Source: Isoetes engelmannii
Taxonomy: Eukaryota; Streptophyta; Lycopodiopsida; Isoetales; Isoetaceae
Length of the DNA stretch: 20,334 nt
Assembly (NCBI GenBank): GCA_011763485.2
Contig: JAANSK020285046.1
Span: 1-20,334, forward strand
Direction: 5' to 3'
Translations under genes and position numbers: made by a program
Part shown: one piece after another, positions 1-17,400 of the stretch
Numbering within the stretch: the stretch's first letter is position 1
Layout of the letters: each line of letters begins with the position of its first letter
Notes under the pieces: model-generated
The model's input: the letters and a program-made list of their open reading frames with translations, nothing else
Told to the model about the DNA's origin: nothing
Databases searched by the model: none

Positions 1-335
1 GATAAACCTGCTGGTGTAGCAACTCTACCTTTTACTGTCTCATAAAGTCTTCCAATTGCTAGTATCCATTCACTAGGTACCCCGAGGTGGCTAAGACGAT
101 CCAATAATTTTTGACGAGGAATAGTATCAAAAGCTTTAGCAAAATCGATAAAACAACATAGCAAAGACTTGTTTTGCGATTTAGCTTCCTCAATCATGGT
201 GCGTAGCGTAAGCAATGGTCCAATGTGGAATGCCCATGCCGACTGCCTGCCCATGTGCTCTAACATTATGTGTCTCTGCCCAGATAGTCAATCTAGTATC
301 AAAAACTTTAATCTTTCCTTCTTTTATGTACCAGT
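1..335 (-). mobile_element. RTE-like LINE reverse transcriptase fragment (runs off the left edge)
   Basis: Read on the minus strand, this stretch encodes the middle of a non-LTR reverse transcriptase. The block CCFIDFAKAFDTIPR is RT motif A with its catalytic aspartate, followed by LLDRLSHLGVPSEW and an LYE segment. This order is typical of plant RTE-clade LINEs. Upstream on the same strand comes WAETHNVRAHGQA in another frame, so there is a frameshift at roughly 225-265. The YxDD motif and the endonuclease are not in the window. The fragment lies antisense in an intron of the SYD gene. I am confident it is a LINE reverse transcriptase; the RTE assignment is inferred from motif spacing. The right boundary is approximate. 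Confidence 0.85.
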
Positions 336-630
336 TGAAAAGGAGATTAGATTTATTGCATTTGATCATAGAAATTAATCAATCACTAAAACATGGTCGT
401 GTCGAAAGGGCATTGCAATTTTTTTCTGTCAAAGTGAAGTGCTCAGATTTAACATGTCTAATTCATATAAGGCGCACTTTCTCTGCTCCCAATTTATGTG
501 CTTTGCAATGCCAGCCTCATTGTAAGGCATTCATTGACTGCCTTCAATTACCTGGAAGGTCAATGTTCAAATTGGCAGCTCTTATTATAAACTGTATGCT
601 GAATAGAAACTTTAAATGTTTATACTGCAG

Positions 631-8527
<7,897 letters not shown>

Positions 8528-9130
8528 GGTTTGTTGCCTAAGCTGGAAAGTTGATGTCTGAATGCACGGTTTTTTCATTGAAGGATGGGAATTGACCTTA
8601 CGTTTTTATGCAACAGGAGGAGGTTGACTTGCTTTAATTTCAGTGCATGTACATATACAAACGATGTGATAGGAAACGGAATTTTGCAGAATTTGTGGGC
8701 TGATCATGTTCCTGGTGTGAGGATCCCGTTCAATATTCTGGTATGCTTGCGCCACAACCACAAAATTTATCCAATTATGCTGTGCATTTCAACAAATTTT
8801 GCATTACCATGCTGGAATAGTTCGAGAAGTTCGTACATCTACACAAATATATATGCCAAAATAGTCCAAACTAGCCACTGATGTTACCAGTTCTGGCTCC
8901 AACTTATTTCTGCCTCAAACTCAAATTCTGTTATCCCATATAAATTTATGATGCAGATCACGATGACCATTGGCACTAGGATTATCCATGGTTGGTCATT
9001 GCCAAAGGATCTGCATGTGTGAACCTTTTATATGTAGATTTGTACCTTGGGGCAGCATAATTAATGTAATATTGGAATTTTTTGCCTGAAGAAATTAAAA
9101 ACTAATACCTTAGAGCGATCTCTAGAAAGA
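8528..9130 (+). other. 3' flank of SYD, probably untranslated
   Basis: AT-rich sequence after the SYD stop. I see no canonical AATAAA; aaattaaaaa near 9096 is a weak candidate for a plant poly(A) signal. A short open frame at 8585-8881 has no family resemblance or codon signature. If the 8468/8469 donor is used, one or more terminal SYD exons could be hidden here, but I could not pick one with confidence. Confidence 0.4.
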
Positions 9131-9236
9131 GAGGAAAGCTTTGCTGAGACTAAAAGCTAGGTTGTGTGCGACGAGTCCTTTATCGATCCTTTTGTCCTTT
9201 CAGCTGATATTCTTATCTTTCATAAAGAATATTGAT

Positions 9237-9270
9237 TAAGACCTCAATATACAATAAGACCTCAATATAC
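9237..9270 (+). repeat. 16-base direct repeat
   Basis: taagacctcaatatac occurs at 9237-9252 and 9255-9270, period 18. Confidence 0.9.
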
Positions 9271-10203
9271 TTGATTGAAAGGAGATGATCTCAAATTGAG
9301 ATTAGATGCATAATTGTATTACATATTTTCCATCACTCTCCTTTCTTTGCAGATCAAGACATATGCAAAAGTTGCATGAACATTGTCTTAATCACCTCGT
9401 TGACATCTACAACAAGCTCAGATAACCATTTAGCTAACACTTCGCTCACTAACCTCCATCAAAGCAACCTATTACAAATAGAAGATAACCACAACAAATT
9501 GGAGCATTCACCTATTTCTGCAATTTGTATATGTATGTCTATCATGATGCACAAAAGCATGCGTCCACGTGCTCCACATGGACAAGGCTACGTAGACCTT
9601 TGCTCTGTTGCCACAGCTGCCTGCAAAGGCTCGACAGACAATGTATATATGCAATGCTTACAAGAGTTCACTTTCCATTGTGTTTGACTTTATGAAATGG
9701 ATTTTGGCTTTGCTACAACTAAATACCGCATCAATGCAGTGTTCCGCCACTATGTTTGACATCCTATTTGCATTCCATGCAATTCATTACATTGAACCAA
9801 AATGCTAAGTTTAAGTTTTACATCAATTCAAGTATAGAATAAGTAAATAATTTGTGTTATCTGCTATGTTATTTGCAGTTGCATCTAAGGGGAATACGTT
9901 ATTGGAAGATGCATCATTAACTAGCAACAATGAGCAAAATGTTTTTCCATCTCTTCACTTAATTCTTATAACAATATTGAAGCAGGTATAAACCCAAATC
10001 AAACATAGTGCCAAATAGTCATAGATAATTCTTCAGAGGTGTTGTGCTTATTTTTCGATGGCCGCCAGTGATTAGATCATGATAATCTTTATGTCCCTGA
10101 TTAAAGGGATATTACAAAACCTATTTTTGGCTTTGAGAGTGAAGAGCTCTAGTCACAAAATTTTCCACACCATTGAATTTACAAACGAAGACAACTCTTT
10201 TTC

Positions 10204-10220
10204 ATATATATATATATATT
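10204..10220 (+). repeat. TA microsatellite
   Basis: Run of alternating A and T, 17 bases. Confidence 0.95.
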
Positions 10221-10298
10221 ACATGTTTGAACCTTACAATTTTAGTATCAAAGGTTGATGTTGTTCCTCAATGGATGATTTTGACTGACGTGTTCTTT

Positions 10299-10439
10299 CC
10301 AACAAATTTTTGTAATTCTGGCCCCTTTGGTAAGATTATTTAGCCATAAGATGACAACTCAATCCACCAAATTTTTGTAATTCTGGCCTGTGGTAAGATT
10401 ATTTCCTAGCTAAAAAAGAAATAGGATGACAACTTAATC
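10299..10439 (+). repeat. Imperfect tandem duplication of about 70 bases
   Basis: 10299-10364 and 10365-10439 share caaatttttgtaattctggc, ggtaagattatt and aggatgacaactcaat/aacttaat. The second copy has a small extra A-rich segment. Confidence 0.88.
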
Positions 10440-10519
10440 GTGTTTTAAGCCAAGAATAATGGTTCAACTTATGAATGGTACTTCCATAGACTATATTCTA
10501 ATAGTCTGATTGTTTCACG

Positions 10520-10613
10520 AGAATATAGACCTTTGGCTCTAATCTTACATCTCTTTGGCTCTAATCTTGCATCGCTTTGGAGAATATAGCTCTTTGGCTT
10601 TAATTTTGCATCA
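10520..10613 (+). repeat. ctttggct repeat cluster
   Basis: The motif ctttggct(c/t)taat(c/t)tt-cat appears at 10531, 10553 and 10592. The first and third are each preceded by gagaatatag, so a longer unit (10520-10552 and 10580-10613) was copied. Confidence 0.85.
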
Positions 10614-11546
10614 CTTCAGACATGTCTCGCACCAAACAAATTTTGGATTTACTAAGTGAGTTGGTGAAGATTTGTTTTCATCTAGCGCTCAAACAGACAC
10701 AATTTGAACAAGTGGGTCGTCAAAAAGAAATGTTCGCGGCGCACGTCGCGATAAATTTCTTGTAAAGATAAACTAAGTCTCAAATGCCAAACAAATTAAT
10801 TTAAAATAATAAGAATGAATGACACATGTGCTACCAACCATGAAGTTGATAAGACATGAACCAATACCACATAAAACTTAGATTTAAGCATTGTTGTTAT
10901 AAGGGGCTAAATGAAGATGGGAGACACTAGTTTAAGATAGATAGAATTTTAAAGTCCACGGGAAGCTCTTCGAGCTTATGGGATGAACAGTACAAAATGA
11001 TGGAAACCAAAACTGAGCAAGGGCCCGAGGCTCGAATAAAAACTGGAGTCGAAGCCCCATCACAAAATAGAGAAAGAAATTAAAAATTTACAGACAAGAC
11101 ATAGTAAAACAAGAGATAAGATGTAGAGAAGCAGCTAGACTATCCCAACCAGAGGTTTTCTATGTAGAATGTGAACCAATAAAATCAAAACTTATTTGCT
11201 GAATGGTGGAATTACACCTTTTTCGGCCATAACTGCCATTAACTCAATGCTTTGACTAAAAAGACAATGCCGGATAAAAATACATAGTGAACAATTGAAT
11301 TCAATTAAGTTTCAAGTCACGCCTTTGTTGGCTGTAAGGGAAAATAAGGTGTTGGATAATAGTGTTCATGAGGTGGAATTTCATATACTTCTTCACAGGT
11401 TTCCATACCTTCGTAAGTTTGATGAGAATGAGTTTTTCTGTGCAAGCACAATGGTCCAATTTTCAAATTGAAAAAGAAAAAGAAAAAAAAAAGTTAATTA
11501 ATTTTAGAATACAAAAGAATAGAAAATTTAAACGTCCACGAAAAAC

Positions 11547-11966
11547 TCACAGGCGAGATGGATTATCTTGGACAGTAATGGTGGCAAGGTCCTCATGCTT
11601 GGGACGAACCATAACAACAGTCTTACTAGAGGGAGAAGTGGTGAAAATGGAGTCGGGGCTGCCGAAGTAATGGATGCAAGCGGGGCATTCGCGCGCGGTG
11701 GGTTTACGACGACTGAGACTGTCGGGCGAGGAAGAGGCGAGAGCAACGTTGGCAATGTAGCGGCCAAGATAAGAATGGGGATCGGCGTGGAAGAGGCGTA
11801 TCACGAGCCGCTTGCTGGAGCGGGCACGGGAAGGATGGCAAGGGTGGGAAGGGTCGGAAGGGTGGCCATGTCGGGGGTCCAACAAGTATTCACAACGTTG
11901 TTTGCTCTGGAGCTGCTCTTTGGTCTGGTAATATCCTCCACATAACAAAGCCCCACATTTGTACAT
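11547..11966 (-). other. GC-rich island, possible minus-strand first exon
   Basis: This block is clearly GC-richer than its surroundings and open in several frames. On the minus strand one frame runs from MYKCGALLCGGYY to DNPSRL and another begins MAATLPTLLSPLPRP, which is Ala/Pro/Ser/Thr rich like a plastid transit peptide. A possible donor (cct|gtgagt) lies near 11549 on the minus strand. A plus-strand frame (11568-11945) is Gly-rich and less gene-like. GC richness alone produces open frames on both strands, so I cannot say which, if any, is translated. I recognise no family. Confidence 0.3.
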
Positions 11967-12040
11967 CTTGGACCCCCCCCCTACGCTTCCTTCTCAAACC
12001 CGTTTCCAGCCCCTCAACCCCAAACGTCGCGCCATTAGGA

Positions 12041-12078
12041 CACGTCATATCGCCACGTCAACATCGCCACGTCAACAT
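12041..12078. promoter_or_regulatory. Cluster of three CACGTCA motifs
   Basis: CACGTCA occurs at 12041-12047, 12054-12060 and 12068-12074; the last two lie in an exact 14-base tandem repeat (cgccacgtcaacat, 12051-12078). ACGT-core motifs of this kind are bZIP sites (G/C-box hybrids, ABRE-like). They sit between the GC island (possible minus-strand gene) and a plus-strand exon-like unit, which would suit a promoter, possibly bidirectional. Confidence 0.5.
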
Positions 12079-12105
12079 CTGATTCCAAAAAGAACGCCGT
12101 TGCCC

Positions 12106-12312
12106 TAATCTTCATTCCGACCAACGATGATATACGCAGCCCGCAGAGATCTTGCCCAGAGGTATGCTACTTAACCTTAATTTATTTTCCCTTGTAAACT
12201 TAGCCTGTAATCTTCATTCCGTCCGTAGATGATTTACGCAGCTCGCAGAGATCTTGCCCAGAAGTATGCTACCTAACACTCGTAATTTAGTTTTTCTTGT
12301 AAAATTAGCCTG
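12106..12312 (+). repeat. 102-base tandem duplication of a first-exon-like unit
   Basis: 12106-12207 and 12208-12312 are direct copies. Each opens with taatcttcattccg and has an ATG (12127 and 12229) encoding MIYAARDLAQ, then a potential donor gtatgc. The peptide is the same in both while third codon positions differ (ata/att, gcc/gct), a hint of past coding selection. I do not recognise the peptide. The parent gene, if any, is unknown. Confidence 0.55.
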
Positions 12313-12714
12313 GTAGCTTTTAGCCAGTATTTTATCCCGTAGTTTTTTTCCCGAAGCATTTCTAAAAGGAGGTGACATAGAACAAAGGTTTAAGGCTATA
12401 GGGTTTAAGAAGGGCTGCATTGCATTTTGTCATCCGAATAGGGGCGATTCTAAGTTGTCAAGCTGTGGATGAGTTAAATGCCATTAAATGTTGGAAGGTA
12501 GGCTTTCATATTGCCTTTACTTTATTTCCTTTTGTTAAGTTCAGTCCATGCAGCTGCTGGGTTGCCCTAGAAACCAATTTGTACGCCTAGCTATTCTTAA
12601 GGTAGATGGGCCCAGGAGATTTATACCTCTTTGTAAGACGTCAAATTTCTTATACTTTGTTGGTCAATATGTATATTAATGCATCAGCTGTGTTGTTAAT
12701 GTCAGTAAGCTCAG
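12313..12714 (+). other. Unassigned stretch with one exon-like segment
   Basis: Mostly AT-rich. A frame at 12444-12497 reads AILSCQAVDELNAIKCWK and is followed directly by gtaggc, a possible donor. It could be a downstream exon of whatever began in the MIYAARDLAQ unit, but I cannot identify it. Confidence 0.2.
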
Positions 12715-13269
12715 TACATGAATGGATTTTCTGTTTCCTTGAATCCACGGAACAAAAGATGTTTCTTGTCAGTAGTTACTACAACATGGTCTGAAACATA
12801 TGGTAATCGTCCGAACATCTTTTGTTGTAGTCGCAGTTACTTGGAACACATTGGCATCTATACCAAAGCCTTGTTGCATAACTAGCGCATCCACAACGTA
12901 TACACATAAAATGAGCTTGGTTATTGTAGGTTTACAAATCAATTTGAGCGCACCTATCTATACATATAAGCAACCCAATAAGCTGGAATGGACTTTTTAA
13001 GCCTGAATGCCCACTCTTACCACTCTGCCTTTTTAAACTTGTAACTTGAATGGATAGCTAAATCTACTTGTGCTTTGTATTCAATGGGTACTTGTTATTT
13101 ATCTGTGTAGTTTTTCTGAATAGTAGGATTAATTATTCTGCATTTCATTTTCTTTTACAATGGTACCCATACACTTGTTCGATTATGAGCAGCGTGAATC
13201 TCCAACAAGGAACAAGGAACGCAGACAAAATTTGCCACGCAGATTCAGACTCATTTCATTAGCATCAAA

Positions 13270-14137
13270 AATTGCATATGGCATCGGATACTGTGGGGCC
13301 TGCAGTTGCAGTGAGGACCAGCAGAAAAAACTGGACTGGACCAATTACCAGAAGAGATGCACGAAATGAAAATCAGAAATGTTAAAGTTGATCACCATGA
13401 TGATGTCAAGGTAAGCATGTATTGAGTTCTCTCATAATGCCCTTGGCCTGCCACCTCATTCAATTTTTTTGTCTTTGGTGACTTGTTTGTTGGTTGTAAT
13501 GTTCTCAAACAAATGTACAACTTGACAGGAAAGCAGGAAATTGAGGCGACTGTTGTCGATGGAAATGGTACAGAGACTCGTCATATAATAGCGATCACAA
13601 TTGGTGGCCGAAATGGTCAATCAAAGGAGGTTAGACTTCAACTTTTTGCATGCTCTGAAGTTAACCTAGTTCATGCATTTGACATGTTTTACCATAGCTG
13701 CCCCTTGGCATTTTTGACAAGGCCAATGTTATGTTTCAGACTATTAATTATGTTGCTGAGAGGGTTGGGGGCACTGGATTTTTTGGAGTGGTTTTCCAGC
13801 TAGGCAATGATGAGAATGTCAATTCTCTTCATTTTTAGAAGTCATTGAACCCGGTTATTGTATACCTTTGTCAGGCAAAATATCTTGAAACTGGAGAAAC
13901 AGTGGCTATCAATAAAGTATTGCATGACAAAAGACACAAGAATCTAGAGCTACAAATTACGCGCCTATTGGATCATCCAAATGTGGTTGCGGTGAAGCAT
14001 TGTTTCTTTCCAACAATTGATTGAATCTTAATCTTGTGTTGAAGTATGTACTGGAAATTGTGTATTCTATTGCAAAACATTACAATAGGATGAATTAAAG
14101 GATGCCACTCATCTATGTCAAACTATATAGATACCAG
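13270..14137 (+). pseudogene. Shaggy-like/GSK3 kinase fragment, left-arm copy
   Basis: Shaggy-like kinases are cytosolic/nuclear Ser/Thr kinases of brassinosteroid and stress signalling. The intron-containing fragment has: an exon ending at 13410 (EEMHEMKIRNVKVDHHDD); 13537-13629 ([24 protein letters not shown]); 13740-13799 (the Gly-rich ATP loop, [20 protein letters not shown], with the middle serine of GTGSFG lost); and 13875-14137 ([28 protein letters not shown]). The usual VAIKK lysine pair reads INK. It stops early after FPTID, the donor after 13799 is ctaggc instead of GT, and everything from the catalytic loop onward is missing. It is clearly non-functional as a kinase. Confidence 0.92.
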
Positions 14138-14196
14138 GTTAACACTTGAATATCACTTGAATATCAGTTGGTTAACCAAGGCTACTTGTGTCTCTA

Positions 14197-14855
14197 ATAC
14201 ATTCTCTAAGCGCCTTCCCTGAACGCCTGGGCGCAAGGCGCCCAGCCCTGGTGCCTGCGCCTACATGTTTAGCTTCAGCGATGGCTTTAGGGCCATCGCC
14301 TTTCTGTTTTGTTCCAGCGCATGCACTAGTCCCTGATTTGTTTAGCTTCAGCGATGGCTTAGGGCTATTGCCTTCTTGCTTTGTTCCGGTGTCGTGGAGT
14401 AATTTCGTGGATCAGATCGCCTTGGTACCAGCGGAGGTTTTGGTGGTCGGTATCCCCTAACTGCACCAGTGCACAGCACCCAGGATAGATGGCGGTCGGG
14501 AGAGGACGAAGAGAAGGAGGTATGCTAGTTGCGTTGTGGGTGGAATCGGGGTTCTATCTCGATGAGTTAGGACACGGTTTTCACCGACAGCGCAACTGCA
14601 TGGATTTTTGGATTTGTGGGCAGCCATGATCATCACGGCTACGGTTTTTTTCCCATGTGGTTTTTTCATCTGGGCCGTGATGGTTATGTTTTTTGTTCAC
14701 GGGCTTCGGCCCATTTGTACTGTTTCAGGACTTCGGTCCTCGTACTGTTTAAGGACTTCGGTCCCCCTTTGTGTTGTGCCGTCGCATGTCCAATTGGATG
14801 CTGCCTTTGTGGCGCGACATTAAAATATATATCTTATCTTATAACCTTTTGGTTT
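14197..14855 (+). mobile_element. GC-rich insert with hairpins replacing the kinase catalytic-loop exon
   Basis: Flanks on either side align to the right arm, but this ~660-base block does not, and the right arm's exon 6 is absent here. It is GC-richer than its surroundings. It contains a perfect 8-base-stem hairpin (14227-14245, ctgggcgc/gcgcccag), two copies of a tttagcttcagcgatggct segment (about 14268 and 14341), three TTCG-loop hairpins (14701-14712, 14727-14740, 14753-14764) and an AT-rich right end (ttaaaatatatatc). The shape suggests the 3' end of a retroposon, but I recognise no family and found no clear target duplication. Confidence 0.5.
14701..14764 (+). repeat. Three C(TTCG)G hairpins in a row
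   Basis: gggcTTCGgccc (14701-14712), aggacTTCGgtcct (14727-14740) and ggacTTCGgtcc (14753-14764). The last two are embedded in repeated gtactgttt-aggacttcgg units. As RNA each forms a 4-5 base-pair stem capped by the very stable cUUCGg tetraloop. Confidence 0.85.
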
Positions 14856-14924
14856 GTTGTGTGATTCAAGTGATAAACTAAATTGCTGGTTTGATGTTCT
14901 CATCATATTGCATATTGTTTACAC

Positions 14925-15360
14925 GGGGCACCAACAAATATCAAAACAGCTGAAGCATTTCCTACCTGAAATTTGGTCGACAAATTAAGTTTTACCTGAA
15001 ATTTGGTTGGCAAATAACAAAACTTAGTCGAACCTGACAATCAGGGATAATTCAAAAGAGAGAAATTGGAAAACACATTAACATGCGCTATAGATCTCCT
15101 CTTATTGAAATCCTAGTATTACTATCAAAAGGTGACAAGAGAGACATGTAAATAAAGAAACAATATTTATAGACCACCTCTTATTGAAGTCCTAGTATTA
15201 CTATCAAAAGGTAACAAGAGAGACAATATGTAAATATAAGAAACAATAATTTCATCTACAACACGATCCTCTACTTGATGCCGTGACATGCATGTGTTCG
15301 TAATACAATATGGGCTTCACATACCTCATCGCTTAAGCTCGTCAATGCTTTGCCAACAGA
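14925..15360 (-). pseudogene. UROD fragment, left-arm antisense copy
   Basis: On the minus strand, 15358-15315 matches the end of UROD exon 3 (the LTSLRDEV segment) and 14975-14925 matches the start of exon 4 (NASAVL-FVGA), with the intron between. It is the mirror of the better-preserved plus-strand copy at 15421-16226. The intron carries an ~80-base tandem duplication (15092-15170 and 15171-15252, sharing cctagtattactatcaaaag). The upstream UROD exons are missing from this arm. No reading frame survives. Confidence 0.75.
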
Positions 15361-15414
15361 TGGTAGCATTGGATACATAACCTAAGGGCTTATGTTCGTG
15401 TTAGGAATATAGAT
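15361..15414. other. Unpaired centre of the inverted repeat
   Basis: About 55 bases between the end of the left arm and the start of the central UROD copy, with no match I can see in either arm. Confidence 0.5.
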
Positions 15415-16226
15415 ATATGAAATTTGAGTAGAATGCAGATTTTACAATAGAAATTTCCCTTCATCCATGGAAAGTATTCAAACCTGATGATGTAAGTTTC
15501 CTAAAACTCTATAATGATGTCATTAGAAATGCAATACGTTCTTTGTGATTAAAATTATTTTTGCAATTTATAAAGCTTCTGTATATATTTGTATACATGT
15601 AATTCTCACATCAGTGACCGGTATGAACATTCTATTCGATATTCTGCTATAACTTGTATACAGGTAATTTTGTTTTCACACCACTGCACAGTATCAACAT
15701 TCTATTCGATATTCTGCCAGGGCGAAGGCCTGTCATCTATAAACCCATCACACCAGCAGAAGTTGTTGCTGAAGTTCAAGAGCTTTGTCTCCAAAGTGTG
15801 TGCCATATATTGACAAAGCATTGACGAGCTTAAGAGATGAAGTATGTGAAGCCCATATAAAGCATTGACGAGCTTAACAGATGATGTATGTGCAGCCCAT
15901 ATTGTATTACAAACACATGCATAGAAAATACTACACAACATCAAGTAGATGTTCCCGTTGTAGATAAAAATGTTGTTTCTTATATTTATATGTTGTCTCT
16001 CTTGTCATAGATAGTCATACTGGGACTTCAAGTAGCTTTTGCTTGCGTATGAAAACACTTAAAGAGGAGGTCTATAGCTCATGTTAACGTGTTTTCCAAA
16101 TTTCCAATACGTGTTAATATGTGTCGACCCAATTTTCACGTAAGAAATGCTTCAGCTGTTTTGGGAGTTGTTTTGGAATTTGTTGGTGCTCCCTTTACGC
16201 TAGCATCATATATTATTGAGGGTGCC
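15415..16226 (+). pseudogene. Uroporphyrinogen decarboxylase (UROD/HEME) fragment, central copy
   Basis: UROD converts uroporphyrinogen III to coproporphyrinogen III in plastid tetrapyrrole synthesis. Three exons with introns are recognisable: about 15415-15491 ([15 protein letters not shown], cf. the family's EISLQPWRAFKPDG), about 15664-15840 (VILFS, then RPVIYKPITPAEVV and VPYIDKALTSLRDEV in other frames) and about 16142-16226 (FVGAPFTLASYIIEG, a signature of plastid UROD). At least one frameshift splits exon 3, and exon 4 carries an insertion after SAVLG. A ~44-base partial tandem copy of the exon 3 end follows it (15859-15903). Exon 1 and everything after the FVGAP exon are missing. Confidence 0.9.
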
Positions 16227-16301
16227 TGTGTAAATAACAATATGCAATATGAGAAGAACATTAAACCATCAAGTTAGCTTTTCATTTGAATCACAACAGA
16301 T

Positions 16302-17400
16302 CAGAAGGTTTTGACGCTTTATATCACAATGGAAAACACCAATTCCACCATGAATATGTGCCAAAGATCGATATATCTGGAAAGTGAAAAGGGTGCAAGG
16401 CATTTTAGAGACACAACGAGCTTTGGTTAATCAACTGATGTTCAAGTGTTAACCTGGAAAGTGAAAAGGGTGTAAGGCATTTCAGAGACACAACGAGCTT
16501 TGGTTAACCAACTTGATATTCAAGTGTTGACCTGGTAAGTATACAGCTTGACATAGATGAGTGGCATCCTTTGATTCATTCTATTGTAGTGTTTTGCAAT
16601 ACGATACAGAGTTTCAGGTACATACTCCAGCACAAGATCAAGATAGAACTGATCTTTATTAGTTGTTGAAAAGAAACAATGCTTCAGTGCAACCACATTT
16701 GGACGATCCAATAGGCATATAATTTGTAGCTCTCGATTCTTGTATCTTTTGTCCTGCAATACTTTCTCGATAGCCACTGTTTCTCCAGTTTCAAGACATT
16801 TTGCCTGACAAATAACTGGGTTCAATAACTTCTAAAAATGAAAAGAATGACATTCTCATCATTGCTTACCTGAAAAACTCACTCCAAAAGATCCAACAGA
16901 TCCAGTGCCCACAACCCTTTCTGCAACATAATTAATAGTCTGAAACATGACATTGGCCTTTTCAAAAATGCCAATGGGCACCTATTGTAAAACATATCAA
17001 ATGCATGAACCAGGTAAACTTCAGACCATGCAAAAAATTGAAGTTTAACCTCCTTTGGTTGACTATTTCGGCCACCAATTGTGGCCGTTCTTATATGACC
17101 AGTCTCCGTACCATTTCTATCATCGGCAACAGTCGGCTCAATTTCCTGTCAAGGTGTACATTTGTTTGAGAACATTACAACCAACAAACAACTCTACTGC
17201 AATACTAAAGACAAAAAAAATTTGAATGAGGTGGCAGGCCAAGGGCATTATGAGAGAACTCAATAACGTGGTTACCTTGTCATCATGGTGATCAATTTTA
17301 ACATCTCTAATCTTCATTTCATGCATCTCTTTTGGTAATTGGTCCAGTCTAGTTTTTCCTCCAGTTTCTCCTCCTGCTTTATAAGTTTGTGGCCCGAACT
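16302..17400 (-). pseudogene. Shaggy-like/GSK3 kinase fragment, right-arm copy
   Basis: Minus-strand exons: 17276 up to about 17360 (PKEMHEMKIRDVKIDHHDD), 17050-17145 (NGTETGHI, TIGGRNSQPKE), 16870-16939 (ATP loop, now with a small insertion and out of frame), 16532-16804 (an intact 91-codon exon: [75 protein letters not shown]) and 16302-16376 (IYRSLAHIHGGIGVFHCDIK, RQNLL). In real plant GSK3s the last reads HRDIKPQN; here the HRD arginine is Cys and the proline Arg, so the catalytic loop is damaged. The activation loop and C-lobe are absent. It is better preserved than the left copy but not a working kinase. Confidence 0.92.
16377..16531 (-). repeat. Tandemly duplicated whole intron
   Basis: Between GSK3 exons 5 and 6 the intron is present twice, 16454-16531 and 16377-16453. 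Each copy starts GT(C/T)AACACTTGAA and ends ttcactttccag. The left arm has a single, interrupted version. Confidence 0.88.

Larger units (their letters stand above)
9131..11520. other. AT-rich intergenic stretch, no gene seen
   Basis: About 2.4 kb with scattered stops in all frames. It holds only short repeats (listed separately) and a near-palindrome around 10734-10751 (tcgcg...cgcga). I recognise no gene, RNA or transposon domain. Confidence 0.6.
12715..15360 (+). repeat. Left arm of a large imperfect inverted repeat
   Basis: Read forward, this arm matches the reverse complement of about 15830-18420 through long stretches. For example, tgaatggattt...ccttgaatccac near 12718 pairs with 18387-18425, the tttttaagcctgaatg region near 12993 pairs with 18125-18143, and the GSK3 exons pair one for one. 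Identity looks around 85% by eye, with many indels. The arm is interrupted by a 14197-14855 insert. Confidence 0.9.

Noticed and set aside
8585-8881. Small plus-strand gene after SYD
   Set aside because: No recognisable motif, AT-rich codons, and it lies where the SYD 3' untranslated region is expected.
9376-9808. Two overlapping plus-strand frames
   Set aside because: No family resemblance, no splice or promoter context; consistent with chance in non-coding DNA.
9237-10613. CRISPR-like array from the short repeats
   Set aside because: The repeats are few, unevenly spaced and differ in sequence; this is a plant nuclear region.
14188-14864. Open frames in the GC-rich insert
   Set aside because: They run through hairpins and duplicated non-coding segments on both strands; composition explains their length.
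16520-16825. A complete single-exon kinase gene
   Set aside because: The frame is one exon of a multi-exon GSK3 fragment; neighbouring exons are frameshifted, the catalytic loop is altered and the C-lobe is absent.
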